A stretch of 64,000 nt of DNA from Rhyzopertha dominica (Eukaryota > Arthropoda > Insecta > Coleoptera > Bostrichidae). The notes below the pieces were generated by a model. The model saw only the letters and a list, made by a program, of their open reading frames with translations. It had not been told where the DNA came from and made no database searches. The DNA lies in contig QCXZ01000137.1 of assembly GCA_025024175.1 (NCBI GenBank), positions 10,478,001 through 10,542,000 of the forward strand, written 5' to 3'. This document shows positions 1 to 11,834 of the stretch, one piece after another (position 1 is the first letter of the stretch; the number at the start of each line of letters is the position of its first letter). The translations under genes and the position numbers were made by a program.

Positions 1-19
1 TTACACAAAAGAATTTAAA

Positions 20-245
20 CGAGCGCCTCGCTTCTCTCTTGCTTTATTTTTGGGTCGAATTAAACGGGAGCGGATTCACGCGAATTTCGTCGAGGTTATC
101 AAATCGCGTGGACGTCCCGTAACGGCGGACTAATTGTAATGTGCTCACTAATTTGCATACTTTTAATCCGGCTTCAGCAGCACGTAAATTATCAAAATAG
201 CGAAGGTTGCGAAACTCTTGAGTGACGCACACGTTCAGTGAAAAA
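20..245. other. GC/CpG-richer non-coding island 1
   Basis: This stretch is richer in G, C and CpG than the DNA around it. It holds words such as GGACGTCCCGTAACGGCGG and GACTAATTGTAATG. The reading frames across it show no recognisable protein. By analogy with the other islands in the window it may be a regulatory element, which is inference only. Confidence 0.3.
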
Positions 246-474
246 GAAAGACGATGGACATACCCTGTACAAGGTGGGAAACCTTCTGCAAGCTCTAAAG
301 TTATAAGTTTATCATAAAATTGTTAGCAGAAATTGGATGGCAAGTAGTTGACATGATGACTAGGACACCTAGCTGTCATAATGAAAACTAGTTCCTAAAG
401 AAAGTTACCTATATTCTGCCAAGTTGGCATGCACCTGCATAACACTGACGAGTTTTTGGGTGCGTGATATTTTT

Positions 475-1195
475 TTCGTATATGCACTTACATAATGGAA
501 GCGCTTTTTTATAACTGTATTGCCATACCCCATTACAATACAGAAATTACCCCTTAAAAGCAGAGTCCCGGAGCACGTGCCAGCTAAAATACCTATATAG
601 AAAATTGATATGCCCATTATTCTCCACAAATTTTGTATCTTTAATCCGACACGGCCGAGTAAATTGTTTTTGCTATATAATTATTTCTTTTGTTAGTACA
701 TCCTCAAATATTTCGTATTTTATAGGGTATTTTACTAATNATTTGTAAGTTATAAGTTTTGTGATTNCAAATGTAATTATAACACTACCACTGGGGTGTA
801 CTCTTCTAAATTTCTAAAATTTGTTTTACAAGTGTACTGCACAAATGCTTTACCTATTTAAGAAAATGTACACGTTTCCCCACTTTTCTTGGATTGCCTT
901 TGTACCCACAAAGTACAATACAAAAGAGATAAATAACTACGCAGCAAAATACTATTTATTCTACTCTGCCGGACTGTCAGTAGAAAATGGCAAGAAAACA
1001 AATTTGCAAAGAATAATTTGCTGATCAATTTCGTAGATGTACATTTTAGCTTCAACGTGTACTCAAAAAAAAGATATTTTAAAACACCTTAAATTACCTA
1101 GCTTTTCACTCACCCTTTAGGGGTATTGTAATGGGGTATCGCGGTATAGTTATGAAACGGCCCTTCCACGAACTACGAATATACAACGTGTTTCA
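475..1195. mobile_element. Short element bounded by imperfect inverted repeats
   Basis: The segment around 475-565 is repeated in inverted orientation around 1106-1195. The best block is a perfect 16-bp match, ATACCCCATTACAATA at 525-540, whose reverse complement lies at 1124-1139. Flanking similarity (TATAACTNTA, GGAAG) extends the match to about 70 bp per side. The interior has no coding similarity, and the short frames within it are not gene-like. It looks like a non-autonomous inverted-repeat element. The exact termini and target duplication are not visible to me. Confidence 0.5.
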
Positions 1196-1199
1196 AAAT

Positions 1200-1900
1200 T
1201 AGCCTGCCAAACTCGAGACAATAGATTTCTAGATTCTAGGTTTAAAAACAATGTTAAAAATTCTAATAAGTATATATTGAGGAATGCTTCTTAAGGGAGC
1301 TAGCGTCCTTCATCATTCATCCCTGAATGGGGTTATTATTAAATATCTCTGAAAAGAATGAAGTTAATAAAAACGAAACTTTGGAAACCTTCTTATAATT
1401 TTGCACTCAATTAAATGAAGTGCCGTTTGTTTAAGGATAGAACAAATGGGGGGCTAAAGGGTAAAAAATACCCAAACACATTGAGCATCTTATGCAACTT
1501 ATTTTTTTTTTGTTTTTCTCAGAAGAAGCTTATTCTGTTTGTTTTCACGGCATATATATGTAGATAACAAATAATTGCAAATAAATCTTTCGAAAAATTA
1601 ATCTTTCGTATCTCCAAAACCGTGACTTTGCGGTTCTATGTTTATTAAGACCCTGTACAGTAGTGAATGACGTATAAATTAGTTAGTATACCTATCTAGA
1701 AGCTTAAATTATATTCCTGCCTCACATTTATGTATTTTTATTTGTTCACTACCTACAAAATTCTCCTAGCTGTAAGTTTATATTAACTTTGATCGCTTGA
1801 AGCTGCTGCGCAAAAATGCTATCCCCAAAAGTACTCGGTTCATTAAAATGGTAGAACATTGCAATATTTTGTATTTATCAAGTTGGCTACCGGCAGCATA
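1200..1900. other. AT-rich intergenic DNA, nothing recognised
   Basis: Low-complexity AT-rich DNA with short homopolymer runs (for example a T run near 1500-1510). I see no frame, RNA or repeat structure to report. Confidence 0.5.
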
Positions 1901-1904
1901 AGCA

Positions 1905-2250
1905 TTTTCCAACTAGCAGACAAGCCCGAATCCGTAAACCAGAAGCGTCAATTCGAATAAATCAATGCCATAAAATTAGCGAATTTATCCAGTTAGGCTA
2001 GTGACGGCAATAAAATCGTATCGGTTCGTTCGAACCCAATCCCCAGTTAACAGGGACATTTAATTACTATTATTTACAAGGCACTATCCGGACGCATCGC
2101 GTTGTTTAATTTTCGCACTGTGTTTATGTTGGTCCTCTCTGGCTGGGCAAACATAATTTCCAGTGTGTCATGGGGATAAATTCAAATTCCGTTGCGAAAC
2201 GAGAATGAGTCATGTCAGTGAAAAATGCGGGGGGCTGTCGGAGGATTTCC
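1905..2250. other. GC/CpG-richer non-coding island 2
   Basis: The island contains homeodomain-like words (ATTTAATTAC, GTTTAATTTTCG, CCATAAAATTAG) and several CpGs. No frame resembles a protein. It is a candidate regulatory element by composition only. Confidence 0.3.
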
Positions 2251-2254
2251 AGAC

Positions 2255-3655
2255 CCCAAGTTTTTTAAACCCCTAAGTAAGGCCGGTATATCATGATATA
2301 TTGAAGTTAAGGATGAGGGCTAGTTCTTAATGATTATAGTCAGTGGCGTTACAGATGTTATATAAATATAACCATTTAGCTTTGGTAATATCCACTTCCA
2401 AGTGCAAAGTCCGATACATAATATTTCGGATTTTCGACCTTCTTGTGATCATTGTTCAAAACATCGTTAAGTATTAGTGCATTTGCTTTTATTAGAGTTG
2501 GACACTAAAACTCGTGGCATGGAAATCAGAAAGTCTTATAATAGAAACTTGCATCCGTGCAAATTTTGGTTTATTGACTAATAATATGAAAATTAATTGA
2601 GTAAGTATATTTGTGACATACAGGGGTACAAGAGACTGGATACATTCGTTTTTACAGAAATGTGAATTTCCAACCTTCATTCTGTTGATCTAGACAGTAA
2701 AATTGCATTCGTTCGTTCAGCAAGATTAGTAAAAAGGACAAATAGTAAAATAAAGATGCAAACCTTCAGCGAACGGTACAGAAAAATGGATCATTTACAG
2801 CAAACTTGTTTGTTTTTTTTTTTCAACCTTTTCATACAATATCTGGTTTATCTCCTATCACGACAAAGTTACATCGATTGGACTATATTGTTAGAAATTA
2901 CTGCAATTATATTATGACTTCTATTTGTTGTTTTTATAAAGCGATATATGTAATAAGTAATAGACCTTTGCATAGAAAGCCAGCACATCTCAATCAAACT
3001 AGCGCATTACTCTTCTGGGATTTTATACCTAAGTTCTTTAAAAAAGTTTGCGCAGACGAATATTTGTAACTGAATGTAACATGTTTTTTTAGAATATATG
3101 ACAGTTTGAATACCGTGCCTTGCCAAAGTAAAGGTCTGTACATTAAAATACCGCGTGCACTCGCGAACATGTTTGTGCAGTTTTCAGACATTTTAATTTC
3201 AAGTGAAATTATAGCCAATCTGGCAATACCTGCATTTGGAAATCTCTTATCCCATACAATGTTCAAAGCTCCTCGAACGTTGACACTTGTTCTTTGGTAA
3301 ATTTCAGTTTTTTAACACATTTGTAAAGCATCACTTAAAACGCAGCAGATCATTACAATTTGCGTCATTAATATCATCAGGATATTGGCAGAAAATAGAT
3401 TCATGCACACGTACGGATTAGTGCCTCATTTGCAATAGATAAGTAATGTATATAGCCTTTTCTGCGAAACCTGAATTTTTATAATCCTTATTGTCGTAAC
3501 ATACATAGGCCTCCTTTTGTTAGTCATATCATCCGATATAATTTACCTCCATACTACTAAAATCTATTCAAAATTCTGTGTAGGTACATTTTGGCTATTT
3601 TAGAGCACTTAGGAGACCTGATGTTTGTTTCAGAAGCAATTTGAAAAACTGTTTG
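2255..3655. other. AT-rich intergenic DNA, nothing recognised
   Basis: Frames of up to 90 codons occur on both strands at 2800-3300 and overlap each other. Their translations are low-complexity and match no family I know, so I treat them as chance frames. Confidence 0.45.
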
Positions 3656-3694
3656 CTATTTAAAGCTTTTGAAATCTTTGTTTATTTGGGATAG

Positions 3695-3761
3695 CCCGTG
3701 TCGGCTTAAGAAATACAGCCGACGTTTCGCCCGCTCTTATAAGGGGCATCTTCAGAACAGG
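3695..3761 (-). ncRNA. Hammerhead-ribozyme-like core (degenerate)
   Basis: Read on the minus strand, the order is CCUGU (possible stem I), CUGAAGA (matches the CUGANGA core, plus-strand 3749-3755), a GCCC...GGGC stem II, GAAA (plus-strand 3725-3728), a perfect 7-bp stem III GUCGGCU/AGCCGAC (3717-3723 with 3700-3706), then ACGGG, which can pair with CCUGU. Type I hammerheads have this order and occur in Penelope-like and other retroelements. The NUH cleavage triplet after stem III is not intact here (GAC/ACG), so it is probably inactive. No element-encoded protein is visible beside it. Confidence 0.4.
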
Positions 3762-3794
3762 AATATAGAACATGGCACAACTTGACGCGAGAGA

Positions 3795-5175
3795 CACATT
3801 CGAGCTTAACCAAATCCCTTTCTTCCTTTGTATTTGGTTCATCTCGGACGTGTTTATCTTATGTTCCTACATTTTCAAAACTTTTGTTTTTAATGCAATT
3901 GAACCAAAGCATTTAGGAAAGAAGTACAGTGAGAGTCTTGAAGCTTTTAGGTGATATTGCAATAGTGCATTAAATCATGGTCAAATCAAGCAATCTTTTA
4001 TTACTAGCTTTTTTTGTTTGCGAGTAAGGAACAAAAATATGGGAACTTATTATCCTTCCTAGCAACCTTATTCTTTTTAAGTTCTAAGGTTTGCGGTACT
4101 GCAGTACTACTCATTCCTGGAATAGTCTCATAGCTATTGCAGATTTGTGCATTTTAGCACTAACACTTCCTATTTTGTTTCAGTATTTCAACGGAAACTG
4201 GGGCAACTTGGTGTCATACATGTGATACCGGAGGCGTCATCGTTTACTAGGTGAGTTCCCAAAATACTTTAGTTTTAGTGACATTAATATTACAATTTGT
4301 AAGATTATGTAATCTGTGGTTTACAAAGCTATTACTTACAGTTGCAACAGACCATCTAAAATTAGTTGTCTGTTTAGCAAAAACAATCAATTTATACTGA
4401 TTAATCTCCGCCCACAAATAATAAATACACAACCCATCAAAGTAAAGAATTAAATATAGGAAAGGGATAAATGTATCTATAGACACTACTACAAAACAAG
4501 GTTTTCTTAAAAATTCCCGAAAAAAAAGTTTTTTTTACAGGTACAACTTAACAATATTATTAATAGATAGAAACCAATTTGTTAACGGTTTAGAATTCTA
4601 TGACGATATGATTGATGTTTTGGCAAAAACTAAAGCAAGAAAAGTTAAGTTTTACTCTAGGNACTGATCACCAAAAAATACATTANTGNCTTTTGTTACT
4701 TTTAATTTTTTATTGTTTTTTCTTGATGGGAGTATTTCCTTACTTTGTTAGATTATTTGTTTAATTATTTCTCAGTTTTCTTAATACTTTTCCTAATATT
4801 TANTTGTACCTATTTGAAAATAAATAATAATTTTGGAATAATTGGTTTGTTTTCATCGTTTTGCACTCATTTTATTCGTGAAAAAATCGTACATTCGAAA
4901 TATAATCAATAAACATCTATAATGAAAAATATTATTGAAAAATAATTTTTTAAGGGCGCTTTTTGAAAGTTTGCTGCGGGCCCTAGAATCCTAGTTCTGG
5001 GTCCGTTGAAAAGCGCTATCTAACTTTTAGATCTTTTGTATATTAAAGGGGAAAACTTGCGTACAGCAGGGGTACTAAATAATTTCCCGGTTTATATATT
5101 TAGATTATATATGGTGACTATTTTAGTTCGAGTGACACTAAACGAACTGTATAATCTGTAAACTTTTAAAATTTT
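3795..5175. other. AT-rich intergenic DNA, nothing recognised
   Basis: Includes several ambiguous bases near 4662-4689 and 4803. I see no coding frame, RNA or convincing repeat. Confidence 0.45.
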
Positions 5176-5179
5176 GTTT

Positions 5180-6120
5180 TCACGAGGAATTTCTGGTTTT
5201 CGTTAGAAATCGGGTAGATGCAAGCGAGTAGTTTCTACAAGCCTAAGAAGACCATTAGACTTCCCTTCCTGGGAAAGGCTCGGACGGTATACGTTGGTTT
5301 ATACAAGATTTTCGTATACTAACAGGGTTTGTGAATTATAGCCTACATCACCAAGCGGTAGCAGGCCCTTTCATGCTGTTCATAATCACAGCCCAAAAGT
5401 AATTCCCTGGCAGTAAAGCTGCCAATACCTGCGTACAGTGTGCCAAACGAGTTACTCAGTCCCTGATGTCTCAAGTTTTACGAGCTTTTGAACCAGCCCC
5501 CAGTATTCGATTACTACACATTTAATTAAGCGAGGTTGTAAATTTGGCCGCGTGGTCCTGAGCGAGTCGCCCATGGCTTATGGTCTTCCGAAGTATTATT
5601 GGCGTATCCAACTCAATTTGTACGTTTTAGTTCGGGGGAGGCCGGAATTAAATATTTCCAGGGTGAGATACGGCGCTCTAAATAGCCTAAGCCCTATTGT
5701 ATGTTTTGGTAACCGAGGGGGAGAGTTTATTTACAGCGCCTTTATGCCGTGCGGCTTTTTATATTAGTGCAGTTAAATATTCTAGTTATTGCCTGATCAA
5801 GATTTAAATTTTGAATTTAATTTAGTCTGCTGGTTATTACGCGGAGGGGTGGACTTTATATTAGGGCTTTTTGTTTATGTTAGCCTCGGGATTAAATTTG
5901 ATTGTTTAAGAAATTTATTAAACGGGCGGGCACACGCGGTGGGCTTTATCGTGAAAGTTTTTTCTAAAATAGTTTATGCAAAGCGTGCACTTTTTAATCC
6001 GCATAAATATTCATTGGTCGCCGGCGAGGGGTTGATAACCGGATTTTAATTAATCGACTATGAGTTTAATTCTGGATTAATGTGTTCCCGCCACAACTGT
6101 TCGTTGTGACACCATTACCT
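5180..6120. promoter_or_regulatory. GC/CpG-richer island 3, candidate conserved regulatory element
   Basis: This is one of the longest GC-richer islands. Two plus-strand frames (71 and 86 codons, 5552-5767 and 5789-6049) cross it. They do not resemble any protein family, lack a shared frame, and look like products of the unusual composition. The right end contains the block at 5991-6058 that recurs at 8881-8945. TAATTAAT, CATAAATATTCATT and CCGGCGAGGGG words are present. The regulatory role is inferred from composition and from the duplicated non-coding block. No gene is visible that it could serve. Confidence 0.35.
5991..6058. repeat. Duplicated non-coding block, copy A
   Basis: A 68-bp block almost identical to 8881-8945 in direct orientation. 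The first 11 bases (TTTTTAATCCG), then ATAAATATTCATTG, then GAGGGGTTG, and finally ATTTTAATTAATCGAC are shared. The copies differ by a 3-bp length change and a few substitutions in the middle. The sequence outside the block diverges quickly. Confidence 0.85.
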
Positions 6121-6124
6121 TATT

Positions 6125-7480
6125 TTCAATTAAAAGTTGGGAGGTTGCAGGGTTCTGTATTATATTAATATATTATATGTTCATTTAGTTATTCTCTATA
6201 CCAGCGTTTCCCATCCATTAAACAAAGAAAAGAAGGAAAAGAGATGACGTTTATATTACGAGTATATGTGACCATATTTTTGCAAAGAGCATAGAAGTCT
6301 TGACTTTACTGGTTTCGCTTTTTTCAGTTAATTTGTTAATAGAGGTTTGATTGTAATTATCAAGATGTTAAGATCGGAAATAATTTCCGACGCAGCTTTT
6401 CTACTGCATGTTCATCTTGTATATAATTCGTCAGAAAAAATTACAAACGCAAGTGTTGTTTCTCTATCTTCTATAGATGTAAGAAGCAGTAGCTTTTCAG
6501 CTGCTGAAAATCCATCGCAAATGAACAGGTATCCATGCGTTTCTTCATCAGGCTAAGATGAGAAAAACCTTTCACAAAACTTCTACAAAACCTGTTTTTT
6601 ATATCTTCAGATATATTATTAATTCGAATAAAAACAGTGTCATTAATTTGCTTGATGTACGAACTGCAGTTATTTCAAAAAATTACCCCATAAACATAAA
6701 TGTATTTATTTAATTTGCAGCTGGTCATGTAAGTTGTTAATTTGATATGTAACTTTGTAATAAAAAAAAACTTATTGACCTTTTTCATTTATAGACAAGA
6801 CTTATTTAGAAGTACATTTTTGATATTTTAACGTATTCAGTATGAGGTGTGTCCAAAGCCACTTAAGTCTGTTAGGTTCTATACTATCAGTCGCAAAAGT
6901 TCTGGACTAACAAGGTACATGTAAACCGCGCGGTTAGCATCCGTTATATTCCCATGTACGGTTTAAGTGCATTCAAATGGGATCGCAAACTCCCGCAAAT
7001 TTTCTAGAAATCTCAGTAAGTCTAGCTGGTCCAATGCAGCTGTGGAATGGCAACGTACGTAAAATTATTAATGAAAATAGAGGCCCGTACCTTTACTATA
7101 CAATCTGTGTTTATGACATACACAGATATGTTTTCTACAGCATTTAGAATGGAATAACTAAACGTAGCAATTTTAAATTCTCATTTTTATCACTGTATTG
7201 TTCAGAAAACTTTTAAGTACTGCCAGCTATCTATATATGGACTTTTGGCTATTGGTCCACGTACAGTATTTCTAGTAAATTATGTAGTGCTGCGTAACCT
7301 AACTGATGATATTAACCAACAGGCTTATAATATATAAAAAACGTGTGCTATTAAATTTGGCTCATGAACTACCTATCTGATTGAAACGTCAGATTAATGC
7401 CATTCGCTTGAAGTCTGAATAACTAGACTCAAGAATAATCATTTTGTTTAAACTTTCTCTGTTATCAAATGTACTGAATA
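6125..7480. other. AT-rich intergenic DNA, nothing recognised
   Basis: No coding similarity. The stretch near 6840 may include the outer part of the transposon whose transposase remnant lies at 7500-8315, but I could not define an end. Confidence 0.4.
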
Positions 7481-7499
7481 AGCTGTAACTCTCGAACTT

Positions 7500-8315
7500 T
7501 CCTTCTGATACTCTTCATTTGCTGATATTGCACAGCATCTTACGTATGCCGGATGTTTCATTATAAATGATCACACAATCAGTAATTCCTATGTGAACCC
7601 AATTCGAGTAAAGTCATGAAAGAGGTGACATCTTATAATGCAACATTCGAAGTTGTCTGGACAACCCAGTAACCTTTAATCACCTTGGACTTTAAGCGTT
7701 TGCATAGAAAAAATCTAGATGTGTACGAGATCTGAGATTTTGCTTAATAGGTCTTCTACGTCCAATCCAATACCCCTGAAATTGTCATCAAGGAATTGCC
7801 TGAGAGGAGCAGCACTACGAGGAAGTGATCTGTCTTTCTGAAAAAACCTGTTTATTTTCAATCAACTCCTCAGTATGTTCCATGATTTCAATTATATTAA
7901 GATAATGCTGACTCTTGGGATTTTGCTGAAAGAAGAAAAAAAACTACAAAATGGTTATATCCTAGCTCATACATTCAGCTTGTTTGGTCTCTTAGTGCAT
8001 ACTTCCCGCTTCAAGTGAGAATTAATGTTACCACAGTATTTCCAGTTGTCGATTAACACGAGCATTTGAGTAAAATTTTGATTCGTCTGAGAAGCAAGTA
8101 TTGTAAAGGAAGCCCGAATTATTGTTGATATATAAATTTAAGTTGTCGTGGAATTCTAGTCGTCTATCAACATCGTCTTCATTTAATTCATGCATCAAGC
8201 GAATTTTTAAAAGAAGAAACTTTTGTTGGTGGAGACTCTTGAAGACTGGTGACAAAATGGCTCCAGAAACTTGCGATAGCTTCCAAACAGGTTCTGTAAC
8301 AGAATAAAAATTGAA
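7500..8315 (-). pseudogene. Tc1/mariner-superfamily transposase remnant
   Basis: On the minus strand the frame at 8028-8255 reads HELNEDDVDRRLEF followed by CFSDESKFYSNARVNRQ. This matches the order seen in insect IS630/Tc1-mariner transposases: an LxxxDxxRRxxF region, then the first catalytic Asp in an FSDES motif and a VNRxN segment. Downstream (lower coordinates) the frame shifts, and recognisable pieces continue: a NxHLKRE...KLNV stretch, then GRRRPIKQN...SRTHLDFF, which corresponds to the usual WIGRRGP..WPxRSPDLTPLDFF region. Stops and frameshifts interrupt it throughout, so it cannot encode a functional transposase. I could not find its terminal inverted repeats. Confidence 0.75.
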
Positions 8316-8810
8316 GACTGATAATATTTTATGCCTTTCTTAAAATAATAAACCTATTTGCTAGCTGCATCCTTAAAAAGCAGTAGATTGAGTGATTATA
8401 AACATTTGAGGAAATGAAAAGATCACTTCATAAAAATTTTATTTTTCTAAAAAAGTTCATGGTTTTAGCCTAGGCATTTTAAAATATTTTCAGAACATTA
8501 CTATAGAATTTTTTCCCATGTAAATGGGCGTTTATTATTCACTCTTTCGTACATATGAAACAATTCTACGACAGCCCCAGATATGGTCTTATTTTGTCGT
8601 AATTGCCAAAGTTCCTGCCAACCATCCTGTTGATATGGGTACAGTTTTTTGATTGCGAGCAATTAGTTGTCCTGTTACATCGTTTTTATCAGGTAACATA
8701 ATTATTTCCCTTGAGTATTGGTGCATTTGTAAGCCAGTGCAGAAATTGAAATCATAACACGACACAAAACTTCATGAGGCCATATAAAACGAGATTACGT
8801 TTACATTTTC
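8316..8810. other. AT-rich DNA, nothing recognised
   Basis: May contain the N-terminal part of the neighbouring transposase in unrecognisable form. No clear signal. Confidence 0.35.
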
Positions 8811-8814
8811 ATTT

Positions 8815-9380
8815 TCAGGTGCTTCTACATCTTAAAACGTTTTCCATCGAAGTCCGATCTGCGTGCATGCCAAACCTCAGTTTTTAATCCGAATAAATAT
8901 TCATTGAGTCGGGAGGGGTTGTCAGCCAGATTTTAATTAATCGACGACGACAATAATTCGAGATTACACGTTTGAGTTACAACGGCTCGTAGGCAGCCAT
9001 TCCGCCACCGCCGTATCTGAAACAAGAAAATCATTTCAACCGTGGCTGATTACGCGTTCGATTCCCAAGCTCCCGAATATCCCATATAATATTGATAACC
9101 CAATAAAGAAGCACCTGCCGCTGCACCTCTAACGCATGCACGAATTGTTCGATGCTTTATATTCTTCTTTGTAGTCCGGATCGCCGACACCTGCTGCTTT
9201 TAACACCACAACATTTTTGACGGATTTCTAATAGGTTTACGATTTCAAGGGTTAGATAAGTTCAGGCAGATTACGGACGAATTAAAAATCTGACACTTTT
9301 AGGGCGCGGCAGGTTTGATTTAGGTTTCAACGTAACGACATCGTAAATTTTTAAGGTGGTGGTGCGTCTGGTCCAACAAA
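8815..9380. promoter_or_regulatory. GC/CpG-richer island 4, candidate conserved regulatory element
   Basis: The non-coding island contains the second copy of the duplicated block and several CpG-rich words around 9000-9330. No protein similarity in any frame. Its pairing with island 3 through the shared block suggests related cis-regulatory elements, which is inference. Confidence 0.35.
8881..8945. repeat. Duplicated non-coding block, copy B
   Basis: Direct repeat of 5991-6058 (65 bp here). It keeps the flanking ATAAATATTCATTG and ATTTTAATTAATCGAC words exactly and differs mainly in the central G-rich part. Confidence 0.85.
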
Positions 9381-9384
9381 GGGT

Positions 9385-11085
9385 TAACGGTCGCTTTTTA
9401 GTTCGTCTTGCTGACCCAAAGAACTCAAAATCTGCTCCATTTCATGTAATATTTGGGAAAAAATAAGATTTTAACTTTTTTGTAGTATTTCTATAGATGT
9501 ATCTTTACATACTAATCATTTCACCCGACTTCATAGTAGTTGTCTTCATTCCATATGAATTCACAATAATTTTTTACCTTATTCCACGATTTTATGGACT
9601 TCATGTCTCTATCTGATATTCTATTATTTTTAGCAGCTAAATTTTTTGACAAGAACGTACGGCCATTAGTATACTTCTTTCTTTATACTGAAATATATAT
9701 TTAACACTTCTAACTATATTCCTTTCTGATTATTTGTCGCCGTGTTATTGTATTTAAAACTTTACACTTTTTCAAAGAGTTCACCGCTCAACTTAATATC
9801 GTGTGATTCTTTCGATTCCATCGCCTAAATAATACATATATACAGTGGAGCTTAGCTATATTTTGTTTTGTTTTTTTTTAATGGCGAATATGTATAGATA
9901 ATAGGTAACGTTTGTAGATGTAAGAATTTTATATAGTCAAGTATAGCAAGCGCATATTATTAAATTCTAAATAAAAAGCCTAACAAAAATAGCTCTCGTG
10001 GCCACAGTTTCTATTGTTGAACATAAGTTTTCGAATGAGCCATCGTACATTGGCCAAAGTTGAAGCCTTCACAACAAAATTCCTATTGCTCTACACCAGA
10101 CGACTGCGATTTTTTTACATTTGCTTAACATTTTTTCCTTGGGGCAGAAACAAAATAGCTATAAAGAATATTTTTTTATTTTCAAAATATTCGTCTGTAC
10201 ATTGTATAAATTGTCTCGTACGTTGAAACCGATTCTTAATAGAAATATTGCATTCTGAAGCTTCCATACACTCAAAATGTGAGATTTGAATGCAATAACT
10301 GCACTTTCAGCGCTGAATTTTGGATACGATGAAAAGTCAGGAAATTGGGGTGGATGCATAATTAATTTAATACCATCAATTATAACATCATAACAAAATT
10401 CTTGTTTTGAAGTGTTCCAGAGAAATGATTACACTATGGAATTGTCGAACGTCCAGTTGCTTTGTACCTCTACAAGCATCACAGTTTCAGAAAGAGAACA
10501 AAGCAGCTACTTCAAAAACGGTTTTTTTGTATAGAAGGCAAAACTACACTAACCTAGCATATTCTCACTTATTTGTAAAACCACAAAATGAATGGAATCT
10601 TAGAAATGCAAAAGGATGCCTCGCTTTTTTTCTGTAATACTATTTTCCATTTTGTATCTGGTAGTCTCTCCCTTTGAGTAACTTTTGTAAGTTTCTGTTT
10701 AATGAGGAATGAGGAAACTGATTTTAAACATTCTTTCACACCGTCCCATCATCAAGGGACACAATACACAACACGAGAAGACAAACTACAACAAAACAGA
10801 CTGCTGAAGGATTCCTACGCGGCAGCGTGTCAGATATTTGTGATCAGCAATATAACTGGTCATTTGCATATTGTTCACTTTACCCTGTATCTGCGAATGC
10901 TATTTTTACCATATAAATTCAAATAAGATTTGTTTGAAGTAGATGTAATCATTCCTTTCTAAGAGAGAAATTTTTGAGAAACACAGATCCCCAAAGAATT
11001 CAAATAGGTTTTGTTATGACACGACTAAATATAGTATAAAAATTAAATATTTAATTAAATGAACTGCTTCTTATTTCGAAATTCT
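9385..11085. other. AT-rich intergenic DNA, nothing recognised
   Basis: Short frames at 10014-10226, 10407-10637 and 10702-10926 (70-76 codons) have no recognisable domain. Nothing else stands out. Confidence 0.45.
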
Positions 11086-11089
11086 GATT

Positions 11090-11830
11090 CCGTAATGATT
11101 TCTAGCCCCACCGATTCCGATCACAAAGTAAGTCCTCACGAAAGCATCCGTAACAATTATCTATTTCACAGCAGGCAGCTGATACAAAGCACGCATCCAC
11201 TCGCAGGACGTCCGTGCTTTATTCCGCTGACACTAAAAGAAGTCATTAATAGCGCCGATAGCCATCTAAACACATTAAAACTTTTCGAACCGACAATGGC
11301 GTCACGATAGCTTAATTCCGCAAAATAACTCCCTCTCTCCTTCGTTCCATTCGCTTAATGTGTTAATTATAACTACAAAAGAAACTCACAAAAAATTAAT
11401 TTAATTGTCCTTAATGAAGTGTCTTTTTTTAAGTTGAGCGTGGCCGTTTGGCGAGCCACGCCGCAGTAACTCACCGGCGGGGTGACGTCAGGACCGCCCT
11501 TTTTACCGACAAGCATCGCTTTCAATTTACACAGGCCATCTAGATCTGAAATGTACAAAAGCGGCGACGCCTCAATGGGGTTTATACGGGCGCTGTTTGC
11601 GTTTCGCGTTATTGCGATTATAAAAACTGTTTATGCCCGCCTGTTTACCTCATTATACAGATATTGTCTCTGCTGATTCCGGTCTGATAAACGAATCCCT
11701 GTTTTGTGGGTATTCTTTATGCCCGTATTTCCAATCGAAAAAGTTCCATCGTTGAGCTGGTACTTAAACCGGACGTAACTGCCCGGTATTCAAATTACCT
11801 ATAAAACTCTTTAGTGAAGGATCCTATTAC
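11090..11830. promoter_or_regulatory. GC/CpG-richer island 5 with a perfect CRE palindrome
   Basis: A non-coding island with the perfect 8-bp palindrome TGACGTCA at 11483-11490, the consensus for CREB/ATF-type bZIP factors, set in a CpG-rich context. Frames of 61-83 codons cross it on both strands without protein similarity. Candidate regulatory element by composition and motif only. Confidence 0.35.
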
Positions 11831-11834
11831 CTAA

